Source: DYRB01 sp963709645
GTDB taxonomy: Bacteria; Pseudomonadota; Gammaproteobacteria; Chromatiales; Chromatiaceae
DNA length: 64,000 nt
Reading direction: 5' to 3'
Assembly: GCA_963709645.1 (NCBI GenBank)
Contig: CAVPXP010000009.1
Span: forward strand, 1-64,000
In this document: piece by piece, positions 20,406 through 30,834 of the stretch
How positions within the stretch are numbered: the stretch's first letter is position 1
How the letters are laid out: every line of letters begins with the position of its first letter
Made by a program: the position numbers and the translations under genes
The notes under the pieces: model-generated
The model's database searches: none
Told to the model about the DNA's origin: nothing
The model's input: the letters and a program-made list of their open reading frames with translations, nothing else

Positions 20406-20524
20406 CATTCGATGCACCCTAGTGTGACGCGCGGCGGGGCCGCTTCGTTCCGTTTTCCCCTAGTCGACGATGCGGCATCACGCGAAACACTATAACCGTT
20501 TGTCCGAAGACCGGTAGGTCAGTC

Positions 20525-20539
20525 GGGACATTTTGTCCC
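20525..20539. promoter_or_regulatory. Palindromic activator site GGGACA-N3-TGTCCC (copy 2)
   Basis: GGGACA TTT TGTCCC, with one more matching base on each side (C and G). It lies between the divergent activator gene and mobA, about 145 bases upstream of the predicted mobA start of transcription and 120 bases upstream of the activator start codon. Confidence 0.75.
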
Positions 20540-20651
20540 GGATCGCGGAGTCGACCGGGTCAAACTGCCGCAGAAAATGGACAGCGCCGGGCGCGGCCGT
20601 GAGACTCGGAACCGGGGGCGCTGGGGTCAGGCATACACGCCAATGTCGCCG

Positions 20652-20667
20652 TGGCACCCGTCTTGCT
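20652..20667 (+). promoter_or_regulatory. Sigma54 promoter of mobA-mobB
   Basis: TGGCAC, five bases, TTGC, T: an exact match to the -24/-12 consensus. The predicted start is about 20678, 56 bases before the mobA start codon. Confidence 0.85.
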
Positions 20668-20733
20668 GGGTTCAAGCCCGACGGCCCGGTAGCCCCGGTG
20701 CGCGTTCGGAACCAGAGCGAGGAGACAGGCACC

Positions 20734-21357
20734 TTGAGCGATCAGTTCGATCAGGCCGCCCCGGCCGGATGCCGTCACGGGGGTCATCCTGGCGGCGGGC
20801 AGGCGCGCCGCATGGGCGGGCAGGACAAGGGCTTGGTGCCGTTTCGCGGCCGGCCCCTGGTGGAGTGGGTGATCGCGGCCCTGGCGACCGCAGGTCGGCG
20901 GCCCTGACCATCAACGCGAACCGCAACCGGGAGGCCTACGAGGCATTCGGCTATCCCGTCATCGCGGACCGGATCGACGGGTTCCAGGGCCCGCTCGCAG
21001 GGCTTCGCCAGCGCCATGGCGGCGGCCTAGCACACCCTGGATCGTGACCGTGCCCTGCGACGGGCCCTTCCTGGCGCCGGACCTGGTGGAGCGGCTGTGC
21101 GCGGCCCTGGCGCGCGACGGCGCCGAGATCGCCGTGGCCACCGACGGCAAGCGCATGCAGCCGGTCTACGCCCTGCTCCCGGTGGCCCTCGCGCCCAGCC
21201 TTCACGCCTTCCTCGCCGCCGGCGAGCGCAAGATCGACCTCTGGTATGCCCGTCACCGGGTGGCGCTGGCGGACCTCGAGCGACCGGCCCGAGAGCTTCG
21301 CCAATATCAACTCCGAGGCGGATGTCAGCCCTCCTGCAACGGGAGGTCACGCCTTGA
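20734..21357 (+). CDS. mobA: Molybdenum cofactor guanylyltransferase MobA (frameshifted)
   Basis: About 207 residues through at least four frameshifts. The nucleotide-binding N-terminus reads GVILAAGR followed, in another frame, by RMGGQDKGLVPFRG. Later family blocks include TINANRN, DGFQGPLAGL, VPCDGPFL and the C-terminal FANINSEAD. MobA attaches GMP to molybdopterin to give the guanine dinucleotide form used by formate dehydrogenase. TTG at 20734 is the likely start, with GAGGAG 9 bases before it. Its stop overlaps the mobB start (TTGA). Confidence 0.85.
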
Positions 21358-21928
21358 GCATCCGCTGCCCCGTCCCCCTGCTCGGCGTCTGTGCCTACAG
21401 CGGCACCGGCAAGACCACGCTGCTCGGCAGGCTCATCCCCCTGCTCAAGGCCGAAGGGCTTGCGTCTGGCCCTGCTCAAGCACGCCCACCACAGCTTCGA
21501 CATCGACCACCCGGGCAAGGACAGCTACGAGCTGCGCAAGGCCGGCGCCGACCAGGTGCTGGTCGCATCGCGCCACCGCATGGCCCTGATCAAGGAGTGC
21601 AGGGGGCCGTCGCGGGAGCCCCGCCTGTCCGACCTTCTGCCCTGCGTGGACACGCGCGACCTGGACCTGGTGCTGGTGGAGGGCTTTAAGCACGAGGCCA
21701 TCCCCAAGATCGAGCTTTACCGTCCGTCCCTGGGTCGTCCCCTGATCCACGCGACGGACTCCAATGTGATCGCCGTCGCGAGCGACGAGCCCTTCTGTCT
21801 GGAACGCGGACCTGCCGCTGCTCGACCTCAACCGCCCGGAGGAGATCTTGCGGTTCGTGCTCGCCTGGCTCCGCGGAGCAGACCGCGCTGGCCGCGACGG
21901 GCTGAGGGCCGATCCGGTGCCGGTTTGA
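21354..21928 (+). CDS. mobB: Molybdopterin-guanine dinucleotide adapter MobB (frameshifted)
   Basis: About 191 residues through two frameshifts (near 21460 and 21810). Walker A is seen in AYSGTGKTTLLGRL. Further MobB blocks are LLKHAHHSFDIDHPGKDS, LVLVEGFKHE, IPKIELYR and the C-terminal LDLNRPEEILRFV. MobB is a GTP-binding helper of MobA. The TTG start overlaps the mobA stop and has a good ribosome site (GGGAGGT). No gene follows on this strand; the next gene converges. Confidence 0.87.
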
Positions 21929-22041
21929 TTCCCGCAGCCTCGCGACGCGGAGATCGGTGGTCTGGACCCCTGAGAGGGGCGTCGCATGCTTCCGCCTCTC
22001 GCCGCCTTGAACAACGATCGCTCCGCGCCCCGGTGGGACTG

Positions 22042-23082
22042 TTACTGGGCCACCAGCTCGACACGCTGGTTCATGCCCCGGCCTTCGTCGGCGGTGTTGG
22101 GTGCGATGGGGGCAAGACCGGCGATTCCTTGGGGGCTCAGGCGCGTCGGGGCGATGCCGGCGTCCCGGATGAGCGCGGAAACCACCGCCTCCGCCCTGCT
22201 CCGGGAGAGTTCGAGGTTGTGCGCTAGGTTCCCCTGGTTGTCGGTATGGCCGACGACATGGAGCGCCAGGTCGGGATTCTCCCTCAGGAGCTTCGCGATC
22301 TCCTCCAGCTGATCCTGGGATTCCGGCTTGATCTCAGCCTGGTCCGGATCGAAGTAGACCCCATAGACCGGGACATGGCCGTCCAAGGCGATACCCTGGG
22401 CCAACTCACCGGCCTTCAGCAGCATCAGGTGTTGCTCCGTTCCCTGGCTGACGACCTCCTCGACGAAGGCCGCGACCCGTTTGCCCGACTCAGGGGCAGT
22501 CGGATTGTCCTGGTGGGCCGCAAGAACAAAGATGTAGGAGCTGCCGCCGGTCGCCGCCCCTTTGGCCACCAGGATGCGGGGCTCCCGTACCGTGCCCTGG
22601 GCGAAGGCGCCAGCCGCCGCTAGCGGGGCCTCCAAGCGCTTGTCGTAAGCCTGGTCAGAGTAGATGACATCGACTCCGACCCCACAGCCGTGGAATCCAG
22701 CGCACTCGAACAGAATCTCAAAGCCGAGGTCGACCAGGGCCTTACGGTAGCCGCTCATCAGCTCCTGGGGGCTGTGTCCCGGCGGGATGACATAGAGGAC
22801 GCGCGTGCGCCGGCCCTCCAAGCGAACGGAACTCTCCCAGAAGCTGACGTCAGGGTCCCCATTCCAGGCGGCAAGCGGCAGGATCGCTTCGTCGGCTTCG
22901 CTCGCAATGCAACCGAGGATGCGCGCGCCGTCGAATCGCGGTAGGGCAGGGGGGTCGGCGCAACCGGGCGGATCGGTCTCCGGGTTGGCCGCGCGGGTGC
23001 CGCCAGCCCAGGCCAGGGCGAGCCAGACGCTGGCAAGGGCCAGCGCAACGAGGAGGCGTCCGAAGGGTCTCAAAGCTGGCAC
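22042..23082 (-). CDS. DUF4892 / OmpA-domain outer-membrane-associated protein
   Basis: 346 residues from a GTG start preceded by GGAG. A signal peptide (about 1-31, ending TRAA) is followed by a DUF4892-like periplasmic domain with paired cysteines (ECAGFHGCGVGVD). The C-terminal third is an OmpA peptidoglycan-binding domain: VYFDPDQAEIKPES, HVVGHTDNQG, the helix NLELSRSRAEAV and a final NQRVELV. The protein probably ties a periplasmic function to the cell wall. It stands alone and converges with mobB. Confidence 0.85.
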   Translation of the reverse strand: MPALRPFGRLLVALALASVWLALAWAGGTRAANPETDPPGCADPPALPRFDGARILGCIASEADEAILPLAAWNGDPDVSFWESSVRLEGRRTRVLYVIPPGHSPQELMSGYRKALVDLGFEILFECAGFHGCGVGVDVIYSDQAYDKRLEAPLAAAGAFAQGTVREPRILVAKGAATGGSSYIFVLAAHQDNPTAPESGKRVAAFVEEVVSQGTEQHLMLLKAGELAQGIALDGHVPVYGVYFDPDQAEIKPESQDQLEEIAKLLRENPDLALHVVGHTDNQGNLAHNLELSRSRAEAVVSALIRDAGIAPTRLSPQGIAGLAPIAPNTADEGRGMNQRVELVAQ

Positions 23083-23349
23083 TGCGTGGCTCCGGTCGGG
23101 GATGGCTTAGGGGCTGGCACATACGGTTCGCCCCCAGATGGCAGAGCACGCCCCTGATGCCAAGGGGGCTGAGGCACAGGGCCGCCGACCAGGGTCGGCC
23201 GCGGCTGGCCGGGGCTGGGGCGAACGGCTGGGCACATGGCTGCACACTGCTTCGGGTGCGCTCTGGCGAGCGGCCGCATTATCCCCGAAATAAGGGTGCG
23301 GCCAGGGACAATCGCTGGTCCAGGTGCGGCGGCGATTGCGGGCGTGGGC

Positions 23350-24525
23350 TCAGGTCCGCGGGCCGGGCCTGTGCTGCGCCGTCACCTCCCGATAGAAATC
23401 GAGCATGCGGGCGGCTAGGGCTGGGGCCGACCACTCCCTGGCATATTCACGGGCCTCTTCGCTGAGGCGGCGGCGCAGTTCCGGGTCTCCGAGGAGGCGG
23501 ATGACCTGGGCGGCGAAGTGGCCTCGTCGTCCTCCGCGATCAGGCAGCCGCGGCCCCCGGCCGAGGACCTCGCGGGTCCCCATGACCGCCGTGGACACCA
23601 CCGGCACCCCCAGGGCCATCGACTCCAGCAGCACCAGACCCTGGGTCTCGGTGCGCGAGGCGAAGACGAAGGCGTCCCCCGCGCAATAGCAGTCCTCCAG
23701 CGGCTCCGTCGCGGACGCAGGTAACCGAGGAAGAGCGACTTCTCCTGCAGACCGAGGCGTTCGGCTCAGGGACTCCAGGATCCGCCGCGCCGGCCCCTCG
23801 CCCGCGATGACCAGGAGCAACGTTGGGAATCAGCTACCGACCCGCGCCAGCACTCGGAGGAGGAAGTCGATGTTCTTCTCGTACGCGAGGCGCCCGACGT
23901 GGACCAGTACCGGGCGTTCCTCCGGGATGCCGTGCCGCGCCGGAAGCGCTCGCCGTCGCCGCAGCCGAACTGTTCCAGCTCGATTCCGGTGGGAATGACT
24001 CGGGCCGGGACCTTGACCCCATAGGCGTCGAGGACCTCCAGCATCGCCCGGGAGGGGACGACGAGGGCATCGACGTCGTTGCACTGGGCGGCGCGAAAAG
24101 CGGCGCGCCGCCAGGCGCAGCCAGGCCGAGGGGATCACGGGGACGTACTTGTCCAGGTACTGTTCGAAGAAGGTATGATAAGTCTCCACCACGGGTATCC
24201 CGAGCCGCCGCGCCAGGGCCGTCCCCGTATAGTGGGCCACGAAGGGCGTATGGATGTGCACCAGGTCGAAGGTCTGGGCCGCCAGACGGGCGCGATGGGC
24301 CCTCAGCCGACCGGGGCGCAGGATGCGGTCCTCCGGGTCCAGCGGGAGGTAAAGCGAGGGAATGCGCAGGACCTCGAAGGACTCCGGGGCCGAGCGGCCG
24401 TAGTCCGGGGCGATCAGCGTGACCTCTTGACCCGCGGCGACCAACTCCCGGGCGAAGGTCTGAATGGACGTGGAGACCCCGTTGACACGAGGGAAGTAGA
24501 CGTCCGAAATCATCAAGACACGCAT
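23350..24525 (-). CDS. GT4-family glycosyltransferase (frameshifted)
   Basis: About 391 residues over compensating frameshifts near 23720, 23830 and 24080. The N-terminus MRVLMISDVYFPRVNGVSTS is the acceptor-side Rossmann fold of GT4 enzymes. Later blocks are HIHTPFVAHY, VIPTGIELEQF, VHVGRLAYEKNIDFLL (donor-binding entry), VIAGEGP, and the EX7E-like region (TQGLVLLESMALGVPVV). It moves a sugar from a nucleotide donor to a lipid or glycan acceptor at the inner membrane. It resembles mannosyl- and lipid-glycosyltransferases, but the substrate cannot be read from sequence. It diverges from the small secreted protein. Confidence 0.82.
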
Positions 24526-24609
24526 GGCCTGGCTTTACCTGGGCGAATGGGGGGTAACTCGCGGCAGCATAGCGCGGGCGGCGTGACGAGCAAACCCAGG
24601 ATCTAGCCT

Positions 24610-25009
24610 ATGAACAAGCACACCCTGTCCGGGGCGACCACCGCGCGGCTGGCCGCTGCGACCGGCACTGCGGGCCGCCTCTGTCCTGCTCTTGGCCCTC
24701 ACGGTGACGGCTGTCGAGGCATCCCCGCCCCTGTGGGGCCTAGGGGTGAAGGGGTGCGAGTCCTTCCTCGCCACCGCCAAGGGCTGGGACCAGGGGGTGG
24801 ATAGCGACATTGCCGACTACAGCCGCTATCAGGACTGGCTGTCGGGGTTCGTGTCCGCGCTGAACCTGGCCACCGGGGACGATGTCCTGCGCGGGGCCGG
24901 GATCGATGGTGCCATGCGCCAGGTTCGGGCCTACTGCGGAGCCCACCGGGAAGCGGATTTCTTCAATGCGACCATGGGCTTCGTGCGGAGCCTGAGCAGC
25001 CTGAGGTAG
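24610..25009 (+). CDS. Small secreted protein (frameshifted)
   Basis: About 132 residues after one frameshift near 24670. A signal peptide (VLLLALTVTAVEASPP) precedes a mature domain of about 100 residues. The mature part starts LWGLGVKGCESF and contains WLSGFVSALN and YCGAHREADF. Two cysteines, probably disulfide-bonded, frame the domain. Short periplasmic proteins of this look occur in other gammaproteobacteria without known function; an HdeA- or Rap1a-like helical fold is possible. The gene ends 17 bases before the Pho box of pstS. Confidence 0.6.
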
Positions 25010-25026
25010 CTGCGGCAGGGCTCCTG

Positions 25027-25060
25027 CTGTCACCGAAACGTCACATTGGTGTCATATGAT
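25027..25060 (+). promoter_or_regulatory. Pho box and -10 of the pst operon
   Basis: Three 7-mers at 11-bp spacing, CTGTCAC, ACGTCAC and GTGTCAT (25027, 25038, 25049), match the PhoB half-site CTGTCAY. Ten bases after the first two repeats stands TATGAT (25055-25060), the standard -10 placement for PhoB-activated promoters. pstS starts 66 bases further on. Confidence 0.88.
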
Positions 25061-25125
25061 CTCAACCCTTCACGGGGAGAATGTCCGGGCCGACTATCCC
25101 CGCCCAAACTGAGTTGAGGTTGACT

Positions 25126-26167
25126 ATGCGCAAGACCTTCGTTGCCGCCGCCGTCGTCCTGACGGCCTCTTTCTCCGCGCAGGCCCTGGCCCGCGACGCC
25201 ATCTCCATCGTCGGCTCGTCCACCGTCTTCCCGTTCTCCACCGCCGTGGCCGAGAACTTCGGCCGCTCCGGCAAGTTCAAGACCCCCAAGGTCGAGTCCA
25301 CCGGCACCGGCGGCGGCATGAAGCTGTTCTGCGCCGGCGTCGGCGTCGACAACCCGGACATCACCAACGCCTCGCGCGCGCATCAAGGCGTCCGAGTTCG
25401 AGGCCTGCCAGAGAACGGCGTCAAGGAGATCGTCGAGGTCAAGATCGGCTACGACGGCATCGTCCTCGCCAACTCCAAGGCGGCCCCGCAGTTCGACCTG
25501 ACCCTCAAGGACATCTTCCTGGCCCTGGCCAAGGAGGTGCCGGACCCCAGACGGCAAACTGATCGCCAACCCCTACAAGACCTGGAAGGACATCAACCCG
25601 GCCCTGCCGGACACCGAGAAGATCGAGGTGCTCGGCCCGCCGCCCACCTCCGGCACCCGCGACGCCTTCGTCGAGCTGGCCATGGAGGGCGGCTGCAAGA
25701 CCTTCCCGAGCATCGACGGCCCTGAAGAAGACCGACGAGAAGATGCACAAGGCCGTCTGCCACGGCATCCGCGAGGACGGCGCCTACATCGAGGCCGGCG
25801 AGAACGACAACCTGATCGTCCAGAAGCTGGACGCCAACCCGAAGGCCCTCGGTATCTTCGGCTTCAGCTTCCTCGATCAGAACGCCGACAAGATCCAGGG
25901 CTCGAAGGTCGACGGCGTGGCCCCGACCTTCGACAACATCGCCGCCGGCAAGTACCCGGTCTCGCGCTCCCTGTTCTTCTACGTCAAGAAGGCGCACGTC
26001 GGGATCATCCCCGGCATCGACGAGTACGTCGCCGAGTTCACCAACGACAAGGCCTGGGGCGACGACGGCTACCTGGCCGACAAGGGCCTGATCCCCCTGC
26101 CCGAGGCCGAGCGCGCCAAGGTTGCCGCCGCGGCCAAGGCCCTGACCCCCATGGCCAAGCCGAATAG
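25126..26167 (+). CDS. pstS: Phosphate-binding protein PstS (frameshifted)
   Basis: About 347 residues through frameshifts near 25375, 25545, 25725 and the C-terminus. A signal peptide (cleaved after ALA) leads into the phosphate-binding start ISIVGSSTVFPFS. Ligand-contacting segments STGTGGGMKLF and PPTSGTRDAF are present. Mature family features continue to YVAEFTNDKAWGDDGYL. PstS captures phosphate in the periplasm for PstCAB. The stop is placed at TAG 26165, since the longest frame runs on into pstC by a frameshift. First gene of the Pho-controlled operon. Confidence 0.92.
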
Positions 26168-26252
26168 CCGCGTCCGGTCAGAGGCCTGTCTGCCGCCCGC
26201 GCCGGCGGCCCCTGTGGGTCGCCGGCGTTCGAAGTTCCAACGGGACCCACCC

Positions 26253-27648
26253 ATGCCAAGCTGGATACCGCTGCTCGCGCTGCTCGGGGTCCTGGCCCTG
26301 GCCTACCAGCTCGGGCGCAAGCGGGCCGTGGCCGCGGTCGGCGGCCCGACCGCATCAGCAACCTGCATTCGCTGCCCGGCTACTATGGGCTCTCACGGCC
26401 CTCTGGGCCGGCCTGCCGGCCGTCCTGATCCTCGCCCTCTGGTCCGGGCTTCAGGACCACGTGGTCGCCGCCCTGGTCAAGGCGGAGCTCCCGGCCAGCC
26501 TGACCGAGGGGCTGTCCGAGGGCCGCCTCGGGCTCCTGGTCAACGACGTCAAGAACCTGGCCACGGGCAACATCGTCAGCGGCGAGCCTGTCCCCGGAGA
26601 TCCAGGCGGCGGCCGACCACTATGCCCAGCCTGCAACGGATTGCCGGGTTCGCCCTCTGGGGCCTGGTCTTCGCCCTGGCCGGCGGCGGTCATGGCCCTG
26701 GCCCTCAAGCGCATCGGTCCGCAGCTTCGCGCCCGCAACGGGGTCGAGGGGACCCTGATGGTCATGCTGATCGTCTGCTCCTCCATCGCCATCCTGACCA
26801 CCCTCGGCATCGTCCTGTCGGTGCTGTTCGAGTCCCTGCGCTTCTTCCAGCAGGTGCCCTGGACGGACTTCCTCTTCGGCACCGAGCTGGAGCCCCCAGA
26901 CGGCCCTTCGCGCCGATCAGGTCGGCTCGACCGGGTGCCTTCGGGGCCGTGCCCCTGTTCGCCGGCACCCTGCTGATCTCGCTCATCGCCATGCTGGTGG
27001 CGGTGCCCATCGGCCTGATGTCGGCCATCTACCTGTCGGAGTACGCCCCGCGCAACCTGCGCGCCGTGGCCAAGCCGATGCTGGAGATCCTGGCCGGCAT
27101 CCCGACCGTGGTCTACGGCTTCTTCGCCGCCCTGACCGTCGCCCCGGCCATCCGCGGCTGGGGCGAGGCCTTGGGCCTGATCGGTGGCCTCCGAGAGCGC
27201 CCTGGCCGCCGGGCTGGTCATGGGCATCATGATCATCCCCTTCGTCTCGTCGCTCTCCGACGACGTCATCAACGCCGTGCCCCAGGCCATGCGCGACGGC
27301 TCCTACGCCCTGGGCGCGACCCAGTCCGAGACGATCAAGCGGGTGATCCTGCCGGCCGCCCTGCCGGGCATCGTCGGCGGCATCCTGCTGGCCGTCTCCC
27401 GGGCCATCGGCGAGACCATGATCGTGGTCATGGCCGCCGGCCTGGCCGCCAACCTGACCGCCAATCCGCTGGAGGCGGTGACCACGGTGACGGTGCAGAT
27501 CGTCACCCTGCTGATCGGCGACCAGGAGTTCGACAGCGCCAAGACCCTGGCCGCCTTCGCCCTGGGCCTGATGCTGTTCGTGGTGACCCTGGTGCTCAAC
27601 GTCATCGCCCTGCAGGTCGTGCGCAAGTATCGGGAGCAGTATGAATAG
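26253..27648 (+). CDS. pstC: Phosphate ABC transporter permease PstC (frameshifted)
   Basis: About 465 residues through several frameshifts. It is a long-form PstC: the N-terminal 200 residues hold two or three extra hydrophobic segments (WIPLLALLGVLALAYQLG, ALWAGLPAVLILALWSGL) and a periplasmic part. The permease core follows: VPIGLMSAIYLSEYAP, LEILAGIPTVVYGFFA, and the PstB-contacting loop ALGATQSETIKRVILPAALPG. It forms half of the membrane channel. The pstA start overlaps its stop by 8 bases. Confidence 0.9.
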
Positions 27649-28976
27649 TCCAGCGGCCGCGACTCCGACCCCAGGCCGCCGACGCCGGGCGATGCCCGAT
27701 CGGCGGGTCATCGATCACGTCAACGCGAGCCTGAAGCGGCGCTATGCCGCGGAGCGGCGCTTCCGCGCCCTGGGCATGGCCGCCATGGCCCTGGGTCTGC
27801 TGTTCGTGGCGGTCCTGTTCGTCGACATCGTCGGCAAGGGCTACACCGCTTTCGAGCAGACCTATATCCAGCTCCCGATCGCCTTCGACCCGGAGGTCAT
27901 CGACCCCGACGGCAGCCGCGACCCGCATACCCTGGCCGACGCCGACTACAGGCCCTGATCGATAACGCCCTCCTGGCCCGGTTTCCCGAGGTCACCGAGC
28001 GCAGCGACCAGTGCGCGCTGTCCGCCATGGTCAGCCGTCGGGGCCCCGTATCAGTTGCAGCGGATGGTGCTCGCCGATCCGGACCTGATCGGCAAGACCC
28101 AGGACGTTTGGCTCCTGGCCGACGACGAAGTGGACATGTTCGTCAAGGGACGGGTCGATCGCGACCTGCCGGAGGAGAACCGCCGGGTGGACGACCGCAC
28201 CCTGGGCTGGCTGGATGCCCTCGGCCGCCAAGGGACAGCTCGAGAAGCGCTTCAACACCAGCTTCTTCACCACCGGCGATTCCCGCGAGCCGGAGCTGGC
28301 CGGCATCGCCGGGGCCCTCGTCGGGCTCTTCTACACCCTGCTGCTGACCCTGGCGTTCTCCTTCCCCATCGGCGTCGGGTGCCGCCCTCTATCTGGAGGA
28401 GTTCGCGCCCAAGAACCGCTGGACCGATCTGATCGAGGTCAACATCAACAACCTGGCCGCGGTGCCGTCCATCGTCTTCGGCCTGCTCGGCCTGGCGGTG
28501 TTCCTCAACGTCTTCGGGGTGCCGCGCTCCACGCCCCTGGTCGGCGGCCTGGTGCTGACCCTGATGACCCTGCCGACCATCATCATCGCCAGCCGCGCGG
28601 CCCTGAAGTCGGTGCCGCCGTCGATCCGCGAGGCGGCCCTCGGCGTCGGCGCCTCGCCGCTGCAGGCCCAGTTCCACCACGTCCTGCCGCTGGCCATGCC
28701 GGGGATGCTCACCGGCACCATCATCGGCATGGCCCGGCGCCTTGGGCGAGACGGCGCCACTGCTCATGATCGGCATGATCGCCTTCATCGTCGACATTCC
28801 GCACGGATTCACCGATCCGTCCACGGTGCTGCCGGTGCAGATCTATCTGTGGGCGGACAGCCCGGAGCGCGCCTTCGTCGAACGACCTCGGCGGCCATCA
28901 TGGTGCTGCTCGCTTTCCTGATGCTAATGAACCTGACGCGGTCATGCTGCGCCGTCGTTTCGAACGTCGCTGGTAG
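27641..28976 (+). CDS. pstA: Phosphate ABC transporter permease PstA (frameshifted)
   Basis: About 445 residues through frameshifts near 27950, 28045, 28230, 28380, 28735 and 28880. Like PstC it is a long form: one N-terminal helix (ALGLLFVAVLFVDIVGKG), a periplasmic domain of about 150 residues, then the permease core. The core shows LYLEEFAPKNRW, AVPSIVFGLLGLAVF and the EAA-type loop ALGVGASPLQAQFHHVLPLA. With PstC it forms the phosphate channel. It ends 11 bases before pstB. Confidence 0.88.
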
Positions 28977-28986
28977 GACCGGCGCC

Positions 28987-29918
28987 ATGAATATGCCAAA
29001 CGGAGAGCCGCACGACCCCAATCACGGCCAAGCGCGAACCCCGACGAGGAAGCACATGAACAGCACTGCCGACGCCCTGACGGGCAACACCGGCGCCATG
29101 TCCGCCGCCGACCTGTCCAGCCATACCGAGTTGGGCGGGACCGTCGGCACCGTGACGGTCGAAAACGCGCGCATGCGTTGCAGCAAGGTCGATGTCTTTT
29201 ACGGCGACAAGCAGGCCATCAAGAACGTGAGCCTGGACATCGGCAACAACGAGGTGATCTCGATGATCGGCCCTTCGGGCTGCGGCAAGTCCACCTTCCT
29301 GCGTTGCCTCAACCGCATGAACGACACCATCCGTCGGCCCGGGTGAGCGGCTCCATCCTGCTCGACGGCCAGGAGATCCTCGACAAGGGCATCGACGTGG
29401 TGCCGTTGCGGGCCCAGGTCGGCATGGTCTTTCAGAAGCCGAACCCCTTCCCCAAGTCCATCTACGAGAACGTCGCCTACGGCCCGCGCATCCACGGGAT
29501 CACCAACAGCAAGCCAGAGCTGGACGATCTGTGGAGACGCAGCCTGACCCACGCGGGACTCTGGAAGGAGGTCAAGGACCGCTTGGCCGAGCCCGGGACC
29601 GGGCTGTCCGGCGGCCAGCAGCAGCGCTTGTGCATCGCCCGCACCATCGCCGTCTCGCCCGAGGTGATCCTGATGGACGAGCCCTGCTCGGCGCTGGACC
29701 CGATCGCCACCGCCGTCATCGAGGAGCTGATCGACGAGCTGCGCGAGAACTACACCATCGCCATCGTCACCCACTCGATGCAGCAGGCGGCGCGCGTCTC
29801 GCAGCGCACTGCCTACTTCCACCTGGGCGACCTGGTCGAGGTCGGCGAGACCGACCAGATCTTCACCAACCCCCAGCACAAGCTGACGGAAGACTACATC
29901 ACCGGCCGCTTCGGTTGA
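28987..29918 (+). CDS. pstB: Phosphate ABC transporter ATPase PstB (one frameshift)
   Basis: About 310 residues. Walker A is GPSGCGKST, the ABC signature LSGGQQQRL, and Walker B VILMDEPCSALDP. The family block VGMVFQKPNPFPKSIYENV and the end TEDYITGRFG confirm PstB. A single frameshift near 29340 divides the Walker A part from the rest. The N-terminus is about 45 residues longer than usual if ATG 28987 is used; ATG 29056 is an alternative. It powers PstCA and, with PhoU, helps signal phosphate status to PhoR. Confidence 0.92.
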
Positions 29919-29962
29919 TGGGACCGCACACCTAGGACTTGTCTCCACCTTGTCCCGACACT

Positions 29963-29977
29963 GGGGGCTTCGCCCCC
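29963..29977 (+). other. Small hairpin between pstB and phoU
   Basis: GGGGGC, loop TTC, GCCCCC. The stem is short and no T-run follows, so it is not a full terminator. It could lower read-through or stabilise the upstream message. Confidence 0.35.
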
Positions 29978-30062
29978 GAGCGGGGCCTTGCACAGGTGCC
30001 GTGGAACGGCTTCTCTCCGGGCATTTGCGGCCCTATCACCTCCTTCGAGCGAGTTCGACTCC

Positions 30063-30791
30063 ATGAGTACTGAGCCGACTAAAGGCCACACCGTCCGCGC
30101 CTACGACAGCGAGTTGGTCCAGTTGCGGGGCCTCGTCCTCGAGATGGGGGAGCGGGTCATCGAGCAGGTCACGGACGCCGTGGCCGCGATGGTCGAGGGC
30201 GATCCCGAGCCCGCGCGCGTTGTCATCGAGCGGGAGCGCAAGATCGACTACCTCGAGCTCGACGTGGACGAGAACATCTTCAGCACCATCGCCAAGCGCC
30301 AGCCGGCGGCGGTGGATCTGCGCCTGGTGCTCGCCTTGTCCAAGGCGGTAGGCAACCTGGAGCGGGCCGGGGACAAGGCCGAGGACATCGCGGAGTGCGC
30401 CCTGCGCATCCAGGGCCGCGAGGCGCGGCTGGAGCCCAGTATCTTTCACCACGTCAGACGCCTCGGCAATCAATCCTGCTGCATGATGGAGCGGGCCATG
30501 GGTGCCCTCGCACGCACGGACGTCGACCAGGCCCTGGACGTCTTCGCCGACGACAGCAAGCTCTCCGACGAGGTAGCCGCGGCCATGCGGCACTTGATGT
30601 CGTTCGTCGTCGAGGACCCCTCCCTGCTTTCGCAGGTCATTGACCTGCTCTTTGCCATCAAGGCCTTGGAGCGCATCGGCAATCACGCGGGCAACATCGC
30701 CGAGCAGGTCATCTTTGTGGCTAAGGGGCGAGACGTGCGTTACCAGAGCCGCGAGAACGTCATCGCCGCCCTGCGCAGGCGGGAGGGGTAG
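30063..30791 (+). CDS. phoU: Phosphate signalling protein PhoU
   Basis: 242 residues, intact. Two PhoU three-helix repeats each carry a metal-binding ExxxD-type motif: NLERAGDKAEDIAE in the first and ALERIGNHAGNIAEQV in the second. PhoU binds PstB and PhoR and damps the Pho response when phosphate is plentiful. I chose ATG 30063 (MSTEPTKGH), the usual length; the frame is open 25 codons upstream. Last gene of the pst operon, convergent with the pyruvate-kinase-like gene. Confidence 0.95.
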   Translation: MSTEPTKGHTVRAYDSELVQLRGLVLEMGERVIEQVTDAVAAMVEGDPEPARVVIERERKIDYLELDVDENIFSTIAKRQPAAVDLRLVLALSKAVGNLERAGDKAEDIAECALRIQGREARLEPSIFHHVRRLGNQSCCMMERAMGALARTDVDQALDVFADDSKLSDEVAAAMRHLMSFVVEDPSLLSQVIDLLFAIKALERIGNHAGNIAEQVIFVAKGRDVRYQSRENVIAALRRREG

Positions 30792-30834
30792 GGGCCCTGG
30801 TTCGGCGCCGAGCGTCGGCGGACAGAAGGCTCGT

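Noticed and set aside
20734..21928. MobA-MobB as a single fused protein
   Set aside because: One open frame joins the MobA end to MobB, but another frame gives a proper MobA end (ALLQREVTP, stop at 21355) that overlaps the MobB start with a ribosome site. The fusion is a frameshift artefact.
25743..27644. PstS-PstC fusion protein
   Set aside because: The joined frame runs through the pstS stop region into out-of-frame pstC. Correct frames of both proteins can be followed separately.
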